A stretch of 64,000 nucleotides of DNA from Nitrospirota bacterium (GCA_011088105.1 JAALKI010000011.1:1-64000); one strand, 5' to 3'; positions 8,310 through 18,700 are shown, counted from the stretch's first letter. The notes: generated by a model from the letters alone, not told the origin. A program made the numbers and translations.

Positions 8310-8859
8310 CCTCAATCGGTGATCTAATGGAATTGTCAAACAGTATAGAGTTGGTTGTCAGCAACCATTTCAAAATAGAATGGGGTACATGGGGGAAAGT
8401 ATGTGTTGCTACTGGTAGTTTTTCCACCCAAAGGGATGATATCACACGCCCGCGTTGCTCTTTTTTCCGTCGGAACGTAATCTTTCTTGCTTTCAACGTG
8501 TTCCGATCGACAATCTCAACTACCGCATCGATCCACTTTAGGGGTTTCTCCGGAGGCCGGCCTACTCGAAACTTTACAGGGAATCTGTCTTTTGCGAAGG
8601 TGCCCTTCCATGTCACTTCACCAGCAGCAACGCAGTGCTCTCCTGTGACCTTTGTCGCAATCACCTTTTCCCCATACACGTCGATTCGAATAAGCAGGTC
8701 CCATTTTCCGTCGCATGTATAATTTTCGCCAATCCAGTCGCCCGCCAGATCGGCTGCTGTGAGAACGTCCTGTGCATGAATTGAAGGTGTCATGAGGAAC
8801 ATCAACATGAGCACCACAGAAATGTGCAACTTTGACTGACCAAGGCGGGTGATCTTCAT
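8290..8859 (-). CDS. secreted hypothetical protein (189 aa)
   Basis: A strong ribosome site (AGAGGAGG) lies six bases before the ATG at 8859. Residues 1-29 are a signal peptide (basic start, then VVLMLMFLMTPSIHA, cleaved after HAQ). The mature part begins LAGDWIGENYTCDGKWDLLIRI and alternates polar and hydrophobic residues, suggesting a lipocalin-like beta-barrel. Two cysteines (near residues 49 and 79) could form a disulfide. The opening pattern (GDW, then a charged strand) resembles that of the secreted protein at 5367, although the genes point in opposite directions. I do not recognise the family; the location should be periplasmic or extracellular. Confidence 0.6.
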   Translation of the reverse strand: MKITRLGQSKLHISVVLMLMFLMTPSIHAQDVLTAADLAGDWIGENYTCDGKWDLLIRIDVYGEKVIATKVTGEHCVAAGEVTWKGTFAKDRFPVKFRVGRPPEKPLKWIDAVVEIVDRNTLKARKITFRRKKEQRGRVISSLWVEKLPVATHTFPHVPHSILKWLLTTNSILFDNSIRSPIEDVGGTH

Positions 8860-9274
8860 AGCAACCTCCTCTGCTATCTAAGCGTTGGATTTATGAGTTG
8901 CTCGATCTTGGCAAGAACTAGCTTTCCTTACATATGCTTTTTTAACTGACCGTAGAGCATTGCGTCAACGGAAGCTATTAAAAAAACTTTGGTTTAACTT
9001 TTGGAAATAGCTTCCATGCCAGTCAAAAATGTTCCGGTTTCTGTTCCGGTTCGGATGGTAAAGGAGTGCGTGCAACCTGATCAGGACAAAGTATAGAACT
9101 TCCCACACAAACACGCTACTCCCTCGCAATCCATTGTCAACGAGAGAAGTAAGCTGTGTACGGGCTATTCAAGTCGAGATGGCTACCATGCCATAGTCTG
9201 TGTTACCTTCCTGTTTTTCTAAAAGGGCCATTGAGTTTTCCTCGTCTTCGTCATCGACCAGGAGCATACGCGCG
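8860..9274. other. intergenic region between divergent genes
   Basis: This should hold the promoters of the divergent genes at 8859 (left) and 9275 (right). I see no RNA gene, terminator or clear consensus promoter. The middle is AT-rich. Confidence 0.4.
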
Positions 9275-10402
9275 ATGAAAGTTCCGGCCGACCATTCCCC
9301 TCAGGCCAATCAACCCCAAACCAGTGCCGTCCGTGTCGCGCAACCCCTCTCGTCTGACTCGGTCCAAAACGAACCTCTGACCTTTGACGATCGCCGGCCG
9401 GAAGCCGTCGCGCAGCGCAAACTCACAGAAGCCATCCACCACAGTCTCCGGCAGGTGGCGCAACGGAAAATCATCAACGCGATCCACCAGAGTCCCCAGA
9501 TACTTGCTCAGCGCAAACAGCTCGAGGCGATGTTCAGAAAGACACCACTAGTGCAAAGGAGTCCTGAAGAAGACGAACTCCAAAGGCAGGCCAACCTTGA
9601 ATTCAATCGCACTGGCCTGCCGGATCAATTGAAGGTGGGCATCGAGTCGTTGTCAGGAATAGATCTGTCAGATGTCCGGGTACATGCTAATTCCGAGAAG
9701 CCCGCGCAGCTCAATGCACTTGCCTACACGCAGGGCACAGATATCCATGTGGGGCCAGGTCAAGAGCCGTCTCTCCCGCATGAAGCGTGGCATGTCGTGC
9801 AGCAGAAGCAGGGACGGGTCAAGCCGACGATACAGACAAAAGGCGTGTCGATTAACGATGATGAGGATTTCGAGCATGAGGCGGATGTGATGGGGGCGAA
9901 GGCGGCCGCGTACCAAGCGATAACACCAATCGAATCTGACCCCACCCCCTCTGTCTCTGGCGCGGGCTCGAGACATCTAGTTGTTCAGCGCGAGCGGGAC
10001 AAAGCGCACGAGACCAACACGCTTAATATGATCTATGACGCACTGAAAGAGAACATGCCGGACAACGAGGATGAGAACACAAGGGAAGGGGAAGTGAGTC
10101 AGATAGCCTATGTGCATTTCGGGAACACAGCAAAGGAGGAGTATTTCGCCACTGACATCGAGGGCCAGATACGAGACAGTGATTATTTAACGCCACAAGG
10201 AATGGGGGAAAAACCAGGCCACAACCAGCAAACCCAAGAAGAGTGGGAACGTGCGATCCGTGGCACGACATACACGGAGGGTGGGAACTATTTTTGGATT
10301 CGTAACACTGAATACGAACAAGAGGGCGGCAAGCCCGACGAGCGAATAATACTGAATCTAAAGTCACAACACGATGCGGCCGCGATAATCGCACATATAT
10401 AG
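9275..10402 (+). CDS. DUF4157 (eCIS-core) protein with HopA1-like C-terminus, cut by an in-frame TAG
   Basis: The ATG at 9275 follows AGGAG by nine bases. Residues about 45-95 contain three similar AQRK-headed helical units. Residues about 115-205 form a DUF4157 (eCIS core) domain: LPDQLKVGIESLSGIDLSDVRVH, THVGPG-type turn, and a zinc-protease-like HEAWHVVQQ at 169-177. This domain leads proteins delivered by contractile injection systems or exported toxins. After a linker, the C-terminal part (NYFWIRN, then RIILNLKSQHDAAAIIAHI) fits HopA1-type effector domains. The TAG at 10400-10402 stops it, yet the same frame stays open for 136 more codons. The full protein would be about 512 aa. HopA1 assignment is pattern recognition only. 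Confidence 0.7.
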   Translation: MKVPADHSPQANQPQTSAVRVAQPLSSDSVQNEPLTFDDRRPEAVAQRKLTEAIHHSLRQVAQRKIINAIHQSPQILAQRKQLEAMFRKTPLVQRSPEEDELQRQANLEFNRTGLPDQLKVGIESLSGIDLSDVRVHANSEKPAQLNALAYTQGTDIHVGPGQEPSLPHEAWHVVQQKQGRVKPTIQTKGVSINDDEDFEHEADVMGAKAAAYQAITPIESDPTPSVSGAGSRHLVVQRERDKAHETNTLNMIYDALKENMPDNEDENTREGEVSQIAYVHFGNTAKEEYFATDIEGQIRDSDYLTPQGMGEKPGHNQQTQEEWERAIRGTTYTEGGNYFWIRNTEYEQEGGKPDERIILNLKSQHDAAAIIAHI

Positions 10403-10813
10403 GAACAATGGAATAATACGGAAGGCGATGAAGATTGGAGGGACTGGATCCTACGCGCGAAATTTCTGGCGGCGAAGAACGAGGGGTACGCAGGAGAAAC
10501 AGCAAAATATGATAAGGTTGTTATTTATTATGCGGACAACGAGGAACATGAGGCGCGGAGTGACATACAAGAAGGAATATCAACTATCATTGGACAACGG
10601 GAGTACGAAATGAACAACCCGGTTGGCGCGTTCTACGACAAACTAGCGCCCGGCATCGCATACGGAAAGGAGGAGGGAGGAGCTAGCTTCACTCGACGAA
10701 ACGCAAACGAGGTTGCAGCGTACGTGAAGGGAAAAGAATTTAATCTAGACAATATTGACAAAGAAACATTCGTCACTGACGTAACAGAACTCATAGAAGC
10801 GCGGTTAGAATAG
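10403..10813 (+). pseudogene. C-terminal continuation of the DUF4157/HopA1-like protein after the TAG
   Basis: Directly after the TAG, the same frame runs 136 codons to a TAG at 10811-10813. It reads EQWNNTEGDEDWRDW, a helix ending in KYDKVVIYYADN, then FYDKLAPGIAYGKEEGG and SFTRRNANEVAAYVK. This fits the second half of HopA1-like effector domains, where a hydrophobic VVIY strand is followed by a proline/glycine loop. There is no ribosome site for an independent start; an internal ATG at 10610 would give only 67 residues. So this is either a dead remnant or reached by readthrough of the amber codon. Confidence 0.6.
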
Positions 10814-11307
10814 CCAGAAATCCAATACTCACCCCAACACCAGAACATATTCATTAATCAAATTTTACCATGGTGCGCTTTGACGTAGACAATCAGTGCG
10901 TGCGCAAAAAGCGCATGAAGGGGGTAAAGCCCCTGCTTGCAGAAACTCGCAATCGTTTTCATCCAGAGAGGGCGATGTGGTAATAGATTCCTTACACCCC
11001 CCCCACCCCCTGAATTTACGCCACCTCTGCCGGCCCCAAACCGAGCGATCCCGCACGGTTGTCGGATAACCAACAATATGTCAACTACTAAAATAAATAA
11101 AATCAATGACTTATGAATATTCGGCGTTATTTATGGCCTGCTTTAGCCATTTTGAAGCACGGTTTCTTGCAAGCAGAGGAAAGTTGGAGGACGTGGGCGA
11201 GAGCCGCGGCGCGAGGGTGATGGGCAGGTGGCTAACCCCACAACTCACCAAATGGGTGCCTATGGTAACCGTTAACTAGACTGTTAGCTTTATTCACAGG
11301 CCTATCA
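10814..11307. other. non-coding stretch upstream of the integrase
   Basis: It contains a C-rich tract (about 10997-11009) and no convincing gene. The last 100 bases should hold the integrase promoter; GGTAACCGTTAAC near 11264 is a small symmetric element of unknown role. Confidence 0.35.
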
Positions 11308-12225
11308 ATGCATTTAACAGCGACTGCCGACCGCTGGTTAAAAGAGAATCAAGATCGACTCAAGCGCAACACCTATAAATCCTATGCGCAAAACTTCCGG
11401 GATCATCTTTTACCGACACTCGGCGACTGGCCGCTGCATGGGATTACGCGGCAACATCTGAAAACGTTGCTGGCCCAGAAAAAGAAGGCAGGGCTCGCGC
11501 CGAATAGTTTGCGGCTCATTCTCGCACCCTTATCCAAACTCTATACCGATGCCATTGACGCGGGACTTGTGCAGATGAACCCCGCCCTTCGTCCCAGCAA
11601 GCTCGCGCAAGTGCGCGGCAAAAAGCAGGCGATTGATATTTTCACGGTGGAGGAAGAGCAGACGATTCTCGCTGCCGCCGAACGCTACGCGCCGAAACAT
11701 TACCCCATCATCTTCTTGCTCTTTCGCACCGGGCTCCGGCTTGGGGAAGCGCTCGCGCTCACGTGGGCGGATCTGGATCTCCTGCAGGGGAGTGCGGTCA
11801 TTGCGAAAAATTGGACGCACGGGCATTTGGAACTATCCACGAAAACGGGACGCACCCGGCGAGTCGATCTCAGTACAAAACTGTGTGACGTATTACAGGG
11901 GTGGAGAGAACAGCAGATGTCGGAATCCGAGATGAAAGATACGGTTCCTCCGACGCTCCTCTTCCCCGGACGCTTCGGCGGGCATCTCGACGGGAAGAGT
12001 TGGTATACGCTGTGGTGTAAATTGCTCGTCCGTTGTCACGTGCGATTCCGGCCGCCCCATCATCTTCGGCATACCTATGCCAGTCGTCTCTTAGCGAACG
12101 GGGAGTCCATTGTCTACGTCAAAGATCAACTCGGCCATGGGTCGATTCAGATGACGGTGGATACCTACGGGCACCTCATTCCCGGCACCAATCGACAGGC
12201 CGTGAATAAACTGGACTCGGCCTAA
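11308..12225 (+). CDS. tyrosine-type site-specific integrase (305 aa)
   Basis: A complete phage-type integrase that cuts and rejoins DNA at attachment sites through a tyrosine-DNA intermediate. Residues 1-100 form the SAM-like core-binding domain. The catalytic domain shows R144 (FRTGLRLGEAL), K179 (LSTKTGRTRRV), H251 and R254 (HHLRHTYAS), H277 (QLGHGSIQMT) and the nucleophile Y287 (DTYGHL). All six expected residues are present, so the enzyme looks intact even though much of the element is broken. The stop codon lies within the 21-bp direct repeat at 12219, and a tRNA gene starts 68 bases further on, pointing at the integrase with its 3' end. This is the typical position of an island integrase. 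Confidence 0.9.
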   Translation: MHLTATADRWLKENQDRLKRNTYKSYAQNFRDHLLPTLGDWPLHGITRQHLKTLLAQKKKAGLAPNSLRLILAPLSKLYTDAIDAGLVQMNPALRPSKLAQVRGKKQAIDIFTVEEEQTILAAAERYAPKHYPIIFLLFRTGLRLGEALALTWADLDLLQGSAVIAKNWTHGHLELSTKTGRTRRVDLSTKLCDVLQGWREQQMSESEMKDTVPPTLLFPGRFGGHLDGKSWYTLWCKLLVRCHVRFRPPHHLRHTYASRLLANGESIVYVKDQLGHGSIQMTVDTYGHLIPGTNRQAVNKLDSA

Positions 12226-12239
12226 AAGGCGCTCTAGGT
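12219..12239. repeat. right copy of the 21-bp direct repeat
   Basis: Identical to 166-186. It contains the final alanine codon and TAA of the integrase. A small inverted repeat (TAGGT-GAACC-ACCTA) overlaps its end. Position at the integrase end, between the gene and the tRNA, fits a recombination site or scar. Confidence 0.6.
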
Positions 12240-12292
12240 GAACCACCTACGTACATTTATAATTTATAACTTATTGATTTTATTGAGAAAAT

Positions 12293-12369
12293 TGGTGGGC
12301 CCACCCGGACTTGAACCGGGGACCAGCTGATTATGAGTCAGCCGCTCTAACCAACTGAGCTATGGGCCC
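12293..12369 (-). tRNA. tRNA with CAT anticodon, probably tRNA-Ile2
   Basis: The minus strand folds as a full cloverleaf: acceptor GGGCCCA paired with TGGGCCC, D-stem GCTC/GAGC, anticodon stem GCTGA/TCAGC around CTCATAA (anticodon CAT), T-stem CCCGG/CCGGG, and an encoded CCA at the 3' end. C4-G69 and C5-G68 in the acceptor stem match identity elements used by TilS in E. coli, favouring tRNA-Ile2 (lysidine-modified, reads AUA) over elongator tRNA-Met. Its 3' end faces the integrase. Confidence 0.85.
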
Positions 12370-12444
12370 GAGGATGGTCTATCATCAATAGTTAGTTCAA
12401 CATCATATCATAAATATTCTACTCAACAACTCCCTTTGACATGG

Positions 12445-14295
12445 TTATGAGGTAGGGTGTGGTGAGGGTCGATCGCCGGCCTTTTGTCCTCGGAGCCGAT
12501 TAATCTCTTCATTGATTCGTTCGACATCCTCTTGATGATTTTCCTGTTCAGCGGAACGCAGTTGGACAATGAGCTGGTCTAGTTGCGATCGGAGGTGTTT
12601 CCGCTCTAAGGCTTCAAGACATCCGCTGATATAGGCAGGGATATCGTCAAAATGATCATTTGAGACTGTGAGTTGGGCAATAAGTGTTCTACATGCCTCA
12701 TCTTCTGCCAGTGTATGAAAGACGGTATCCAAGTGAACAGGCTCGTCCTCATGTTCTGTGACATGCTGAAGGACCATGTCCACAATACGACGGAACAACG
12801 GAACCGTAAAATATTCTACATGCAACGCTTGAATATCTTTCCTTGCCAGCTCGCCTTTCACTAATAAAGTCACGAGATCTCGTTCCTCTCTGCTGACATT
12901 CTGTCCCGAGGATGGCTTGAGAGGTGAGGTGGTGTTGCTTCTTGTTCTGGGCTTAGAAGAGGAGTCGTCCAGAAGCTGATAGCGATCTACTAATAATTGT
13001 TGGCGAACGCCTAACTGTTCAGCAACCTGGCGCGTATATTCTTCTCGTTCGATGCGATTATCTGTTTTTTGTAAAATGCGTAGAATTTCATCGACACTAC
13101 GAATACGGTCTTCAACAGTTTCTTGGCTCATCCGATGAAGACATTGTGTAATTGTAAATTCCAATAAGGAAAGGGCTTTGGCTACGATATTTAAGAATGC
13201 GTCGCTTCCATGGCTCCGTACAAACGAATCCGGGTCTTCTCCACTAGGCAAGACGGCAACCTTCACGGTCATTCCACTATTGACAAAAATATCAAGGGCT
13301 CGTAGTGCGGCTCTCATACCAGCCGCATCTCCATCAAAGACAAATGTGACGGTCGAAGATAATCGACGGATAATCTGCATGTGTTCTTTGGTGAGGGCGG
13401 TGCCCAGCGGAGCCGCAACATGCCGAATGCCCGCTTGATGCAAAATCATGACATCAAAATATCCTTCGACGAGAAGCAACGCATGTTCACGACGGATGGC
13501 CTCTCGTGCCCGATCCAAGCCAAACAACGATTTTCCCTTGCTGAATAAGGGCGTTTCTGGTGAATTAAGATATTTGGGGTTGTCTTCCTGGATCGTCCGT
13601 CCTCCAAACGCGATGACGTTCCCGCGAACATCACAAATAGGAAACATGAGACGATTTCGAAAACGATCATAACAGCGATTGGTCTGTCGAATATTCTTGT
13701 CATTGTCTTCACGGTTCACCGCTAATCCGGCTTTCACGACGTCGTTCTGAGATGCGCCATTTTTCAGAAGATGACGCATCAACCCATCCCACTCGGGCAA
13801 GGCATATCCCAGCCCGAACTCTTCAAGGATGGTAGCCTGAACGCCTCGAGCCGCAAGATACGAACGGGCTGGCTCACCCTGTTCGGAAAAGAGGAGGTTG
13901 TTCCGAAACCATGTACTGGCTGCGGTGTGAAGGTCTTCGAGGCGTCGGCGATGGGCATGGTCACTATGATGGTTGGGTGGTCCCGATTGAATCGGCAACG
14001 GCACTCCACCTTGTTTGGCCAACTCTAATACGGCTTCCGGGAAGTCCATCCCTTCTTTTTTCATGAGGAACGTCAAGGCATCACCTCCGATTCCACAACC
14101 AAAACAATAAAACATCTGTTTGGCCGGGGTGACCGTAAAAGACGGAGTCTTTTCCGAATGAAACGGGCAAAGGCCACGAAGGTTTTGTCCCGTTTTCGAT
14201 AGCGTGACATATCGCGATATGATGTCGGCAATGTCAGTGGCATCACGAATTTGTTGTAAAACGGCCTGGGAGACCCCACCCTTGGGAAGAGACAC
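12445..14295 (-). CDS. dnaG: DNA primase DnaG
   Basis: Makes the RNA primers for DNA replication, working with the DnaB helicase at the fork. At 616 aa it has the usual length and domain order. A CHC2 zinc finger uses C43, H46, C64 and C67 (CPFHSEKTPSF, CFGCG). The core has YLNSPETPLFSKGK-type catalytic loops, and the Toprim part has LLLVEGYFDVM with the conserved glutamate near residue 273, followed by FVFDGDAAG with the metal-binding acidic residues. The C-terminal 150 residues are helical and should bind DnaB. The gene stands alone; no rpsU or rpoD is adjacent within the window, unlike the classic macromolecular synthesis operon. Confidence 0.97.
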   Translation of the reverse strand: MSLPKGGVSQAVLQQIRDATDIADIISRYVTLSKTGQNLRGLCPFHSEKTPSFTVTPAKQMFYCFGCGIGGDALTFLMKKEGMDFPEAVLELAKQGGVPLPIQSGPPNHHSDHAHRRRLEDLHTAASTWFRNNLLFSEQGEPARSYLAARGVQATILEEFGLGYALPEWDGLMRHLLKNGASQNDVVKAGLAVNREDNDKNIRQTNRCYDRFRNRLMFPICDVRGNVIAFGGRTIQEDNPKYLNSPETPLFSKGKSLFGLDRAREAIRREHALLLVEGYFDVMILHQAGIRHVAAPLGTALTKEHMQIIRRLSSTVTFVFDGDAAGMRAALRALDIFVNSGMTVKVAVLPSGEDPDSFVRSHGSDAFLNIVAKALSLLEFTITQCLHRMSQETVEDRIRSVDEILRILQKTDNRIEREEYTRQVAEQLGVRQQLLVDRYQLLDDSSSKPRTRSNTTSPLKPSSGQNVSREERDLVTLLVKGELARKDIQALHVEYFTVPLFRRIVDMVLQHVTEHEDEPVHLDTVFHTLAEDEACRTLIAQLTVSNDHFDDIPAYISGCLEALERKHLRSQLDQLIVQLRSAEQENHQEDVERINEEINRLRGQKAGDRPSPHPTS

Positions 14296-14668
14296 AATAT
14301 CACCTTTGATTCAGTCGATAACGCAGTCAAACTTCAATAGGCCATACTACATGACATCCCATAAAAGAAATCAAGAGGAACACGAATACAGCACCTGTCT
14401 AGGAGCTCAGGTATTGTCAGCTGTCTCTATCATTTATGAAAGAGAAATGAGTATACAGAGTATGTTTCATGGTCCTTTGCCTCATCCGTGATGAGCTGTG
14501 TGCAAACACTCTTTTCGTTGTCGTTGTGGCTGGACCATATTTGGTTGGGCAAGGTCAGATGGTAGTAGTGGGTTGTTCGAATATCCCCTCTGTTTTCTTA
14601 TGAGGCGTTGAGTGGCGGTAACGGTAAATGTGCGGGAGACACCCATGCTTGCTGGGTAGGTATGATGA
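14296..14668. other. intergenic region between dnaG and the YggU-family gene
   Basis: The divergent promoters for dnaG and the gene at 14687 should lie here. No RNA gene or terminator is evident; short minus-strand frames overlap but have no ribosome sites. Confidence 0.35.
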
Positions 14669-14686
14669 TTGTATGAGTGGGAACAC

Positions 14687-14986
14687 ATGGTCATAAAAGA
14701 AACGCCCACGGGTATTCTGTTGGCCGTCTATATTCAGACTCGGGCAGCGAAAACGGAATATGTTGGGCTTCATGGAGAAACGTTGAAATTTCGTGTGGCT
14801 GCGCCGCCGGTAGATGGGGCCGCCAATGAAGCCCTGTGCCGGTTTTTAGCCAAACTGTTCTCTGTGCCGAAACCGTCCGTTCATCTATCGACAGGCAAAA
14901 CGGGACGTCGCAAGCATGTTGAGCTCAAAGGTGTTTCGCTGGCGGATGTGCAGCATGTGCTGAAGCTTTCGGCTTCATCGAATTGA
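14687..14986 (+). CDS. DUF167 (YggU/YggU-like) family protein
   Basis: A small conserved protein (about 99 aa) of the DUF167/YggU family. It shows the family features: an N-terminal strand ending LAVYIQTRAAKTEYVG, then LKFRVAAPPVDGAANEALCRFLAKLF, and the ending PKPSVHLSTGKTGRRKHVEL. The cellular role is unknown; members often sit near cell-division or YggS/YggT genes, not the case here. The ATG at 14687 is preferred over the in-frame TTG at 14669, because GAGTGGGA lies just before it. Confidence 0.9.
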   Translation: MVIKETPTGILLAVYIQTRAAKTEYVGLHGETLKFRVAAPPVDGAANEALCRFLAKLFSVPKPSVHLSTGKTGRRKHVELKGVSLADVQHVLKLSASSN

Positions 14987-14988
14987 TG

Positions 14989-15714
14989 TTACAGGAGAAA
15001 TGCACCGGGAACCCCAGCTAAGAGACATTGCGTGGGAAGGGATGCTCGCTCAAGCCGATGAATGTCTTGGACGTGTGGATGCTCAAGGGAGATATGTTGA
15101 ACCCATTTGGCATCCATTTTCATTTTGAGAAATGACGCGTGGGAAGTTCCAGGAATCCTCGTTTCCCATGATGCGGCGTTGGCAATGAGAGGACCAAGTG
15201 TTGTGACATCACCGTGAAAGTCCAGTCCGTCGAGGTTGAAGTGAAAGAGATGAGGATCTTGGTCAATATGCGTCAGAAGGGTATAAAGTCATCGGCAGGT
15301 TGATGCCATTCTTTCGTAGTGCAAGGTTTCAGGTAGGTCTGTCAGTCGACAGATACCATGGTACCAAAGCATTGCGAAAGGCATCATTATCACTGAAGGG
15401 GGTCTGGTGATGGTGTGTTGATTGTTCAACAGCAAGTCTATCATGGCAGCTTCTTGCCATCTATGCAAAAGAGACCCCGTGGCTATCTCTAAAGGTGTCT
15501 AGGTCATGTGTTTCCAGTCTGTCTTGAGATAATAACGAAGTTTCGGTGCCTGTTCCCTGTGTGTGCTATGGTTATCCGCATAGGGTAATGTAAGTTTACA
15601 ACATCTCTCAGCGTTTTTATAATCGAGCCATGTGAGTTTGTGAGTATGATCGATGAATGATGTGCCCCCATTGCCAGCATTGCTTGAATGTCTCTCAACG
15701 GAGCTTGAACCCTC
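14989..15714 (-). pseudogene. possible minus-strand gene relic with two in-frame stops
   Basis: The gap between the YggU-family gene and the VWA gene carries one minus-strand frame that stays open for about 240 codons except for a TAG at 15499-15501 and a TGA at 15289-15291. Chance would give about ten or more stops. The translation looks protein-like: RYYLKTDWKH, then EIATGSLLHRWQEAAMIDLLL, then HLFHFNLDGLDFHGDVTTLG and LAGVPGAFLL. No start codon with a ribosome site was found, and the upstream end overlaps the start of the VWA gene. I do not recognise the family. It may be an old pseudogene, or a statistical accident. Confidence 0.35.
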
Positions 15715-18700
15715 TCAAGCCAAAGACCTGTGTCAGGCCTTCACCTTGGCGGGGGTCGCTGAACCTGTTCTCGACTTATGTGATGAGTTACACCAGACAT
15801 CTGGAAAGGTTGCGCGGATGGCGATTGCCGCGTTACCGGAATTGTACCGCCGGTGTGATGCGGTAACAGTGGTGCCCTGGTTGGATTTGGGAATCAGTCT
15901 GGCCTCAGCCTCTGGGGCCCTGGCGCTCAAATACGTTCGTGAAAGTCCGTTGTTGTTGGGTCTGATAGAGCCGACGGCTGTCCGGCAACAGGTTTTGGCC
16001 TTGGTCTTGGAGTTGGCTGATAACCAGTCTGAGCATGCAACAAACGCTGCCTTTGAGTTTTTCCGAAAGGCACCAGAACTTCTGTTACATGTCTCTGTCG
16101 ATACCTTGGCCTATTGGGCGGAAGTCGGAATAGAGTTAACCAATAAGGATTTTGTGTTAGGTGTCGAGTTTTTTAAAGAGAGTCCAGCTATTGCGCAGGT
16201 TCTTTCTCATGATCAGGTGCGCCCTTGGGTGACATTTGGAACAAAACTGATTACCCAAAACAGTTTGGGAAACACCGATTATGTGGGAACATTGGAATTC
16301 TTCCGAAGCAGTCCAGCTATCCTGAGTGATATCTCCGAACTGGAATTACGCATCAAGGTTATTACCGTCGGGTCTATTTTAGCGGAACGCTTTCCACAAG
16401 GAGCGATTGAGTTCTTAGCCGAAGTCCCACAACTGTTGCGAAAACTGCCATCACACCTATGGCGAGGCCGAGTGTTGCAGTATGCTGCATTGTTGGCTGA
16501 ACAGGATGCTGAGTCGGCCTTAGCCTATGTGCGCCGCTGCCCCAACTTTCTGAGTATGGCTGGTGTCTCGGAAGAGACAGAAGGGACCAGTGCGGCATTT
16601 CAAAAATGGTTTGCCGCAGGGATGGAAATTCTGGACTATAGCCCTGAAGGGGCACGGGCCTACTTTGCGTTGGAAACACGAAAAGCTTTGGCTTCTTTGG
16701 AACAAGCCATGAGTGGGGTGTCGTTACAGCAGGTTGTTCGGCCGCTGACACTCTTTGCCCACATGATTTGTGGAGAGCATGTCAAGATTGAACCCAACGC
16801 AATGCCATCATCCTCAACAGAAAACACTTTTCCTCAAGACGCACAGGTACACAAGCATTTGAACGAACAGGAGAAGGGTGGAGGCCGTGGGACTGGGAGC
16901 ACGGTGTATTTGCCGAATCTGGTAAACAAATACCCCACACGAGAAGCGAATCGTCGGCTCTATACCGTCATGACGGCGCATGAATTGGGGCATCGTGAAT
17001 TTGGTACCTACCGGCTGAATTTTTCAAAACTGCACGATCTCTTCAATGAAGTCCGAATTCGCTATGGGATGGCCGACTCCCTGCCGACGAGCCCCGTGAC
17101 GTTGATGGACTTGTTTGCAGGCTACCCGCAAAAAAGTGTGATACAAGATCTTTGGATGGTGTTGGAAGATGCACGGGTGGAAGATCGTCTGCAGTCTGAA
17201 TATCCGGGACTCAAGCAAGATTTAGCTGAGTTGGCGCAAGAGGCTGTTCGCACGCATTCGTTGCTCCATGGTATGACTGCTCGAGAAATGGTGATGGATG
17301 CGCTACTGTTGTTATTCAGCACGTGTGACACCCAATCTGTTGCTATTCGTCAGGATCTTAATCTAGTGGTCGAAAGAGCCTGGGGCGAAGCGAAAACTGT
17401 CTTGCAACCCAATTGTACGGCAGAGGATGTAATCGTCGTAGCTGATCGAATCTATCAGATATTAGACGACATGATTGGACGTTTTCGTACGGAAGGAGAA
17501 CCTGCTGTCGATCAGACTCCAGAGGAAGCTGAGGCCGATCTTGGTGCAGGGCCACGGGCATCTGAAGAGACCTCTGGTGAGTACCGGCCTATTACCAATT
17601 GGGCTTATCGTGGCGCCATGGACCCCGAATGGGTTGAAGGGCAAATGGATATCGCAGACAATCATGGCAACGATGAAAATCCCGATGCTTTGTCACATGA
17701 GACAGGATCATTGAACAAACAGACACAGGATCATGATACCGATCATGCACTGTTGGGAGAGCCTCAGGTTCTGTTGCCGTCGCACGAACAATTAAGTTCA
17801 GTCGATCCTCTCAAACGGACGTCTGATTCCGACTCACATGAGCGTGAAGGGATTGTCTATGACGAATGGGATGGGGTGATTCAGGATTATCGCACCAAAT
17901 GGTGCCGTGTCGTGGAACGGTCTGGTCCCGCAGGGTCAGGAGACTTTGTTTCCTCCGTCTTAGCGGCGCGAGGCCCAGCCGTTCGATTGTTGCGTCGATA
18001 TTTTGAAAGTATTCGTCCCACGGCCTTGCGACGCGTCTATGCGCAGGAGGATGGTGATGAGGTGGATTGGGACGCACTCATTCAATGGGTGGTTGATCGG
18101 CGGGTAGGGGTAGAAGCCTCGGATCGAGTCTATATCCGTCGTGATAAACGAGAACGACAAGTCGCGGTGGCCTTTCTCATCGATATGAGTGGGTCGACGG
18201 GGCGGCAGTTGGGTTCGGGCCAACAGCGTGTTATTGATGTGGAAAAGGAAAGCCTCGTCGTGATGTCGGAGGCGTTAGAGGCAATTGGAGATGCCTATGC
18301 TTTGTATGGGTTTTCTGGACAAGGGCGAGACCAGGTTGATTTTATCGTACTGAAAGATTTTGACCACACCCAATTGCCTCAAACCGGCCAACGTATTGGA
18401 GCCGTGACGCCATTACAACAAAATCGGGATGGGGCTGCCATTCGCCATACGGTCAAAAAGTTGTTGAGCTGTCCGGCACGGCATCGGTTGTGTATCCTTG
18501 TGAGTGATGGAAAGCCGTTGGATAATGGCTATGCTGATGAATACGCGCTCGAAGATACCAAGATGGCTCTTCGGGAAGCCCGGCTTTCGGGCGTGCTTCC
18601 CTTTTGCCTGACAGTCGATCAAGGGGCCAGCGATTACTTGAAGCGAATGTATGGTGACGTAGGGTTTTTGATTATGAATGATGTCATGGCCTTGCCTGAA

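Noticed and set aside
10858-11106. 82-codon minus frame over a C-rich tract
   Set aside because: The glycine run comes from the homopolymer; no start site and no protein-like core.
12219-12369. Classical integration into the tRNA 3' end
   Set aside because: The direct repeat lies outside the tRNA and no tRNA 3' copy is seen at the left end in this window; it cannot be excluded beyond position 1.
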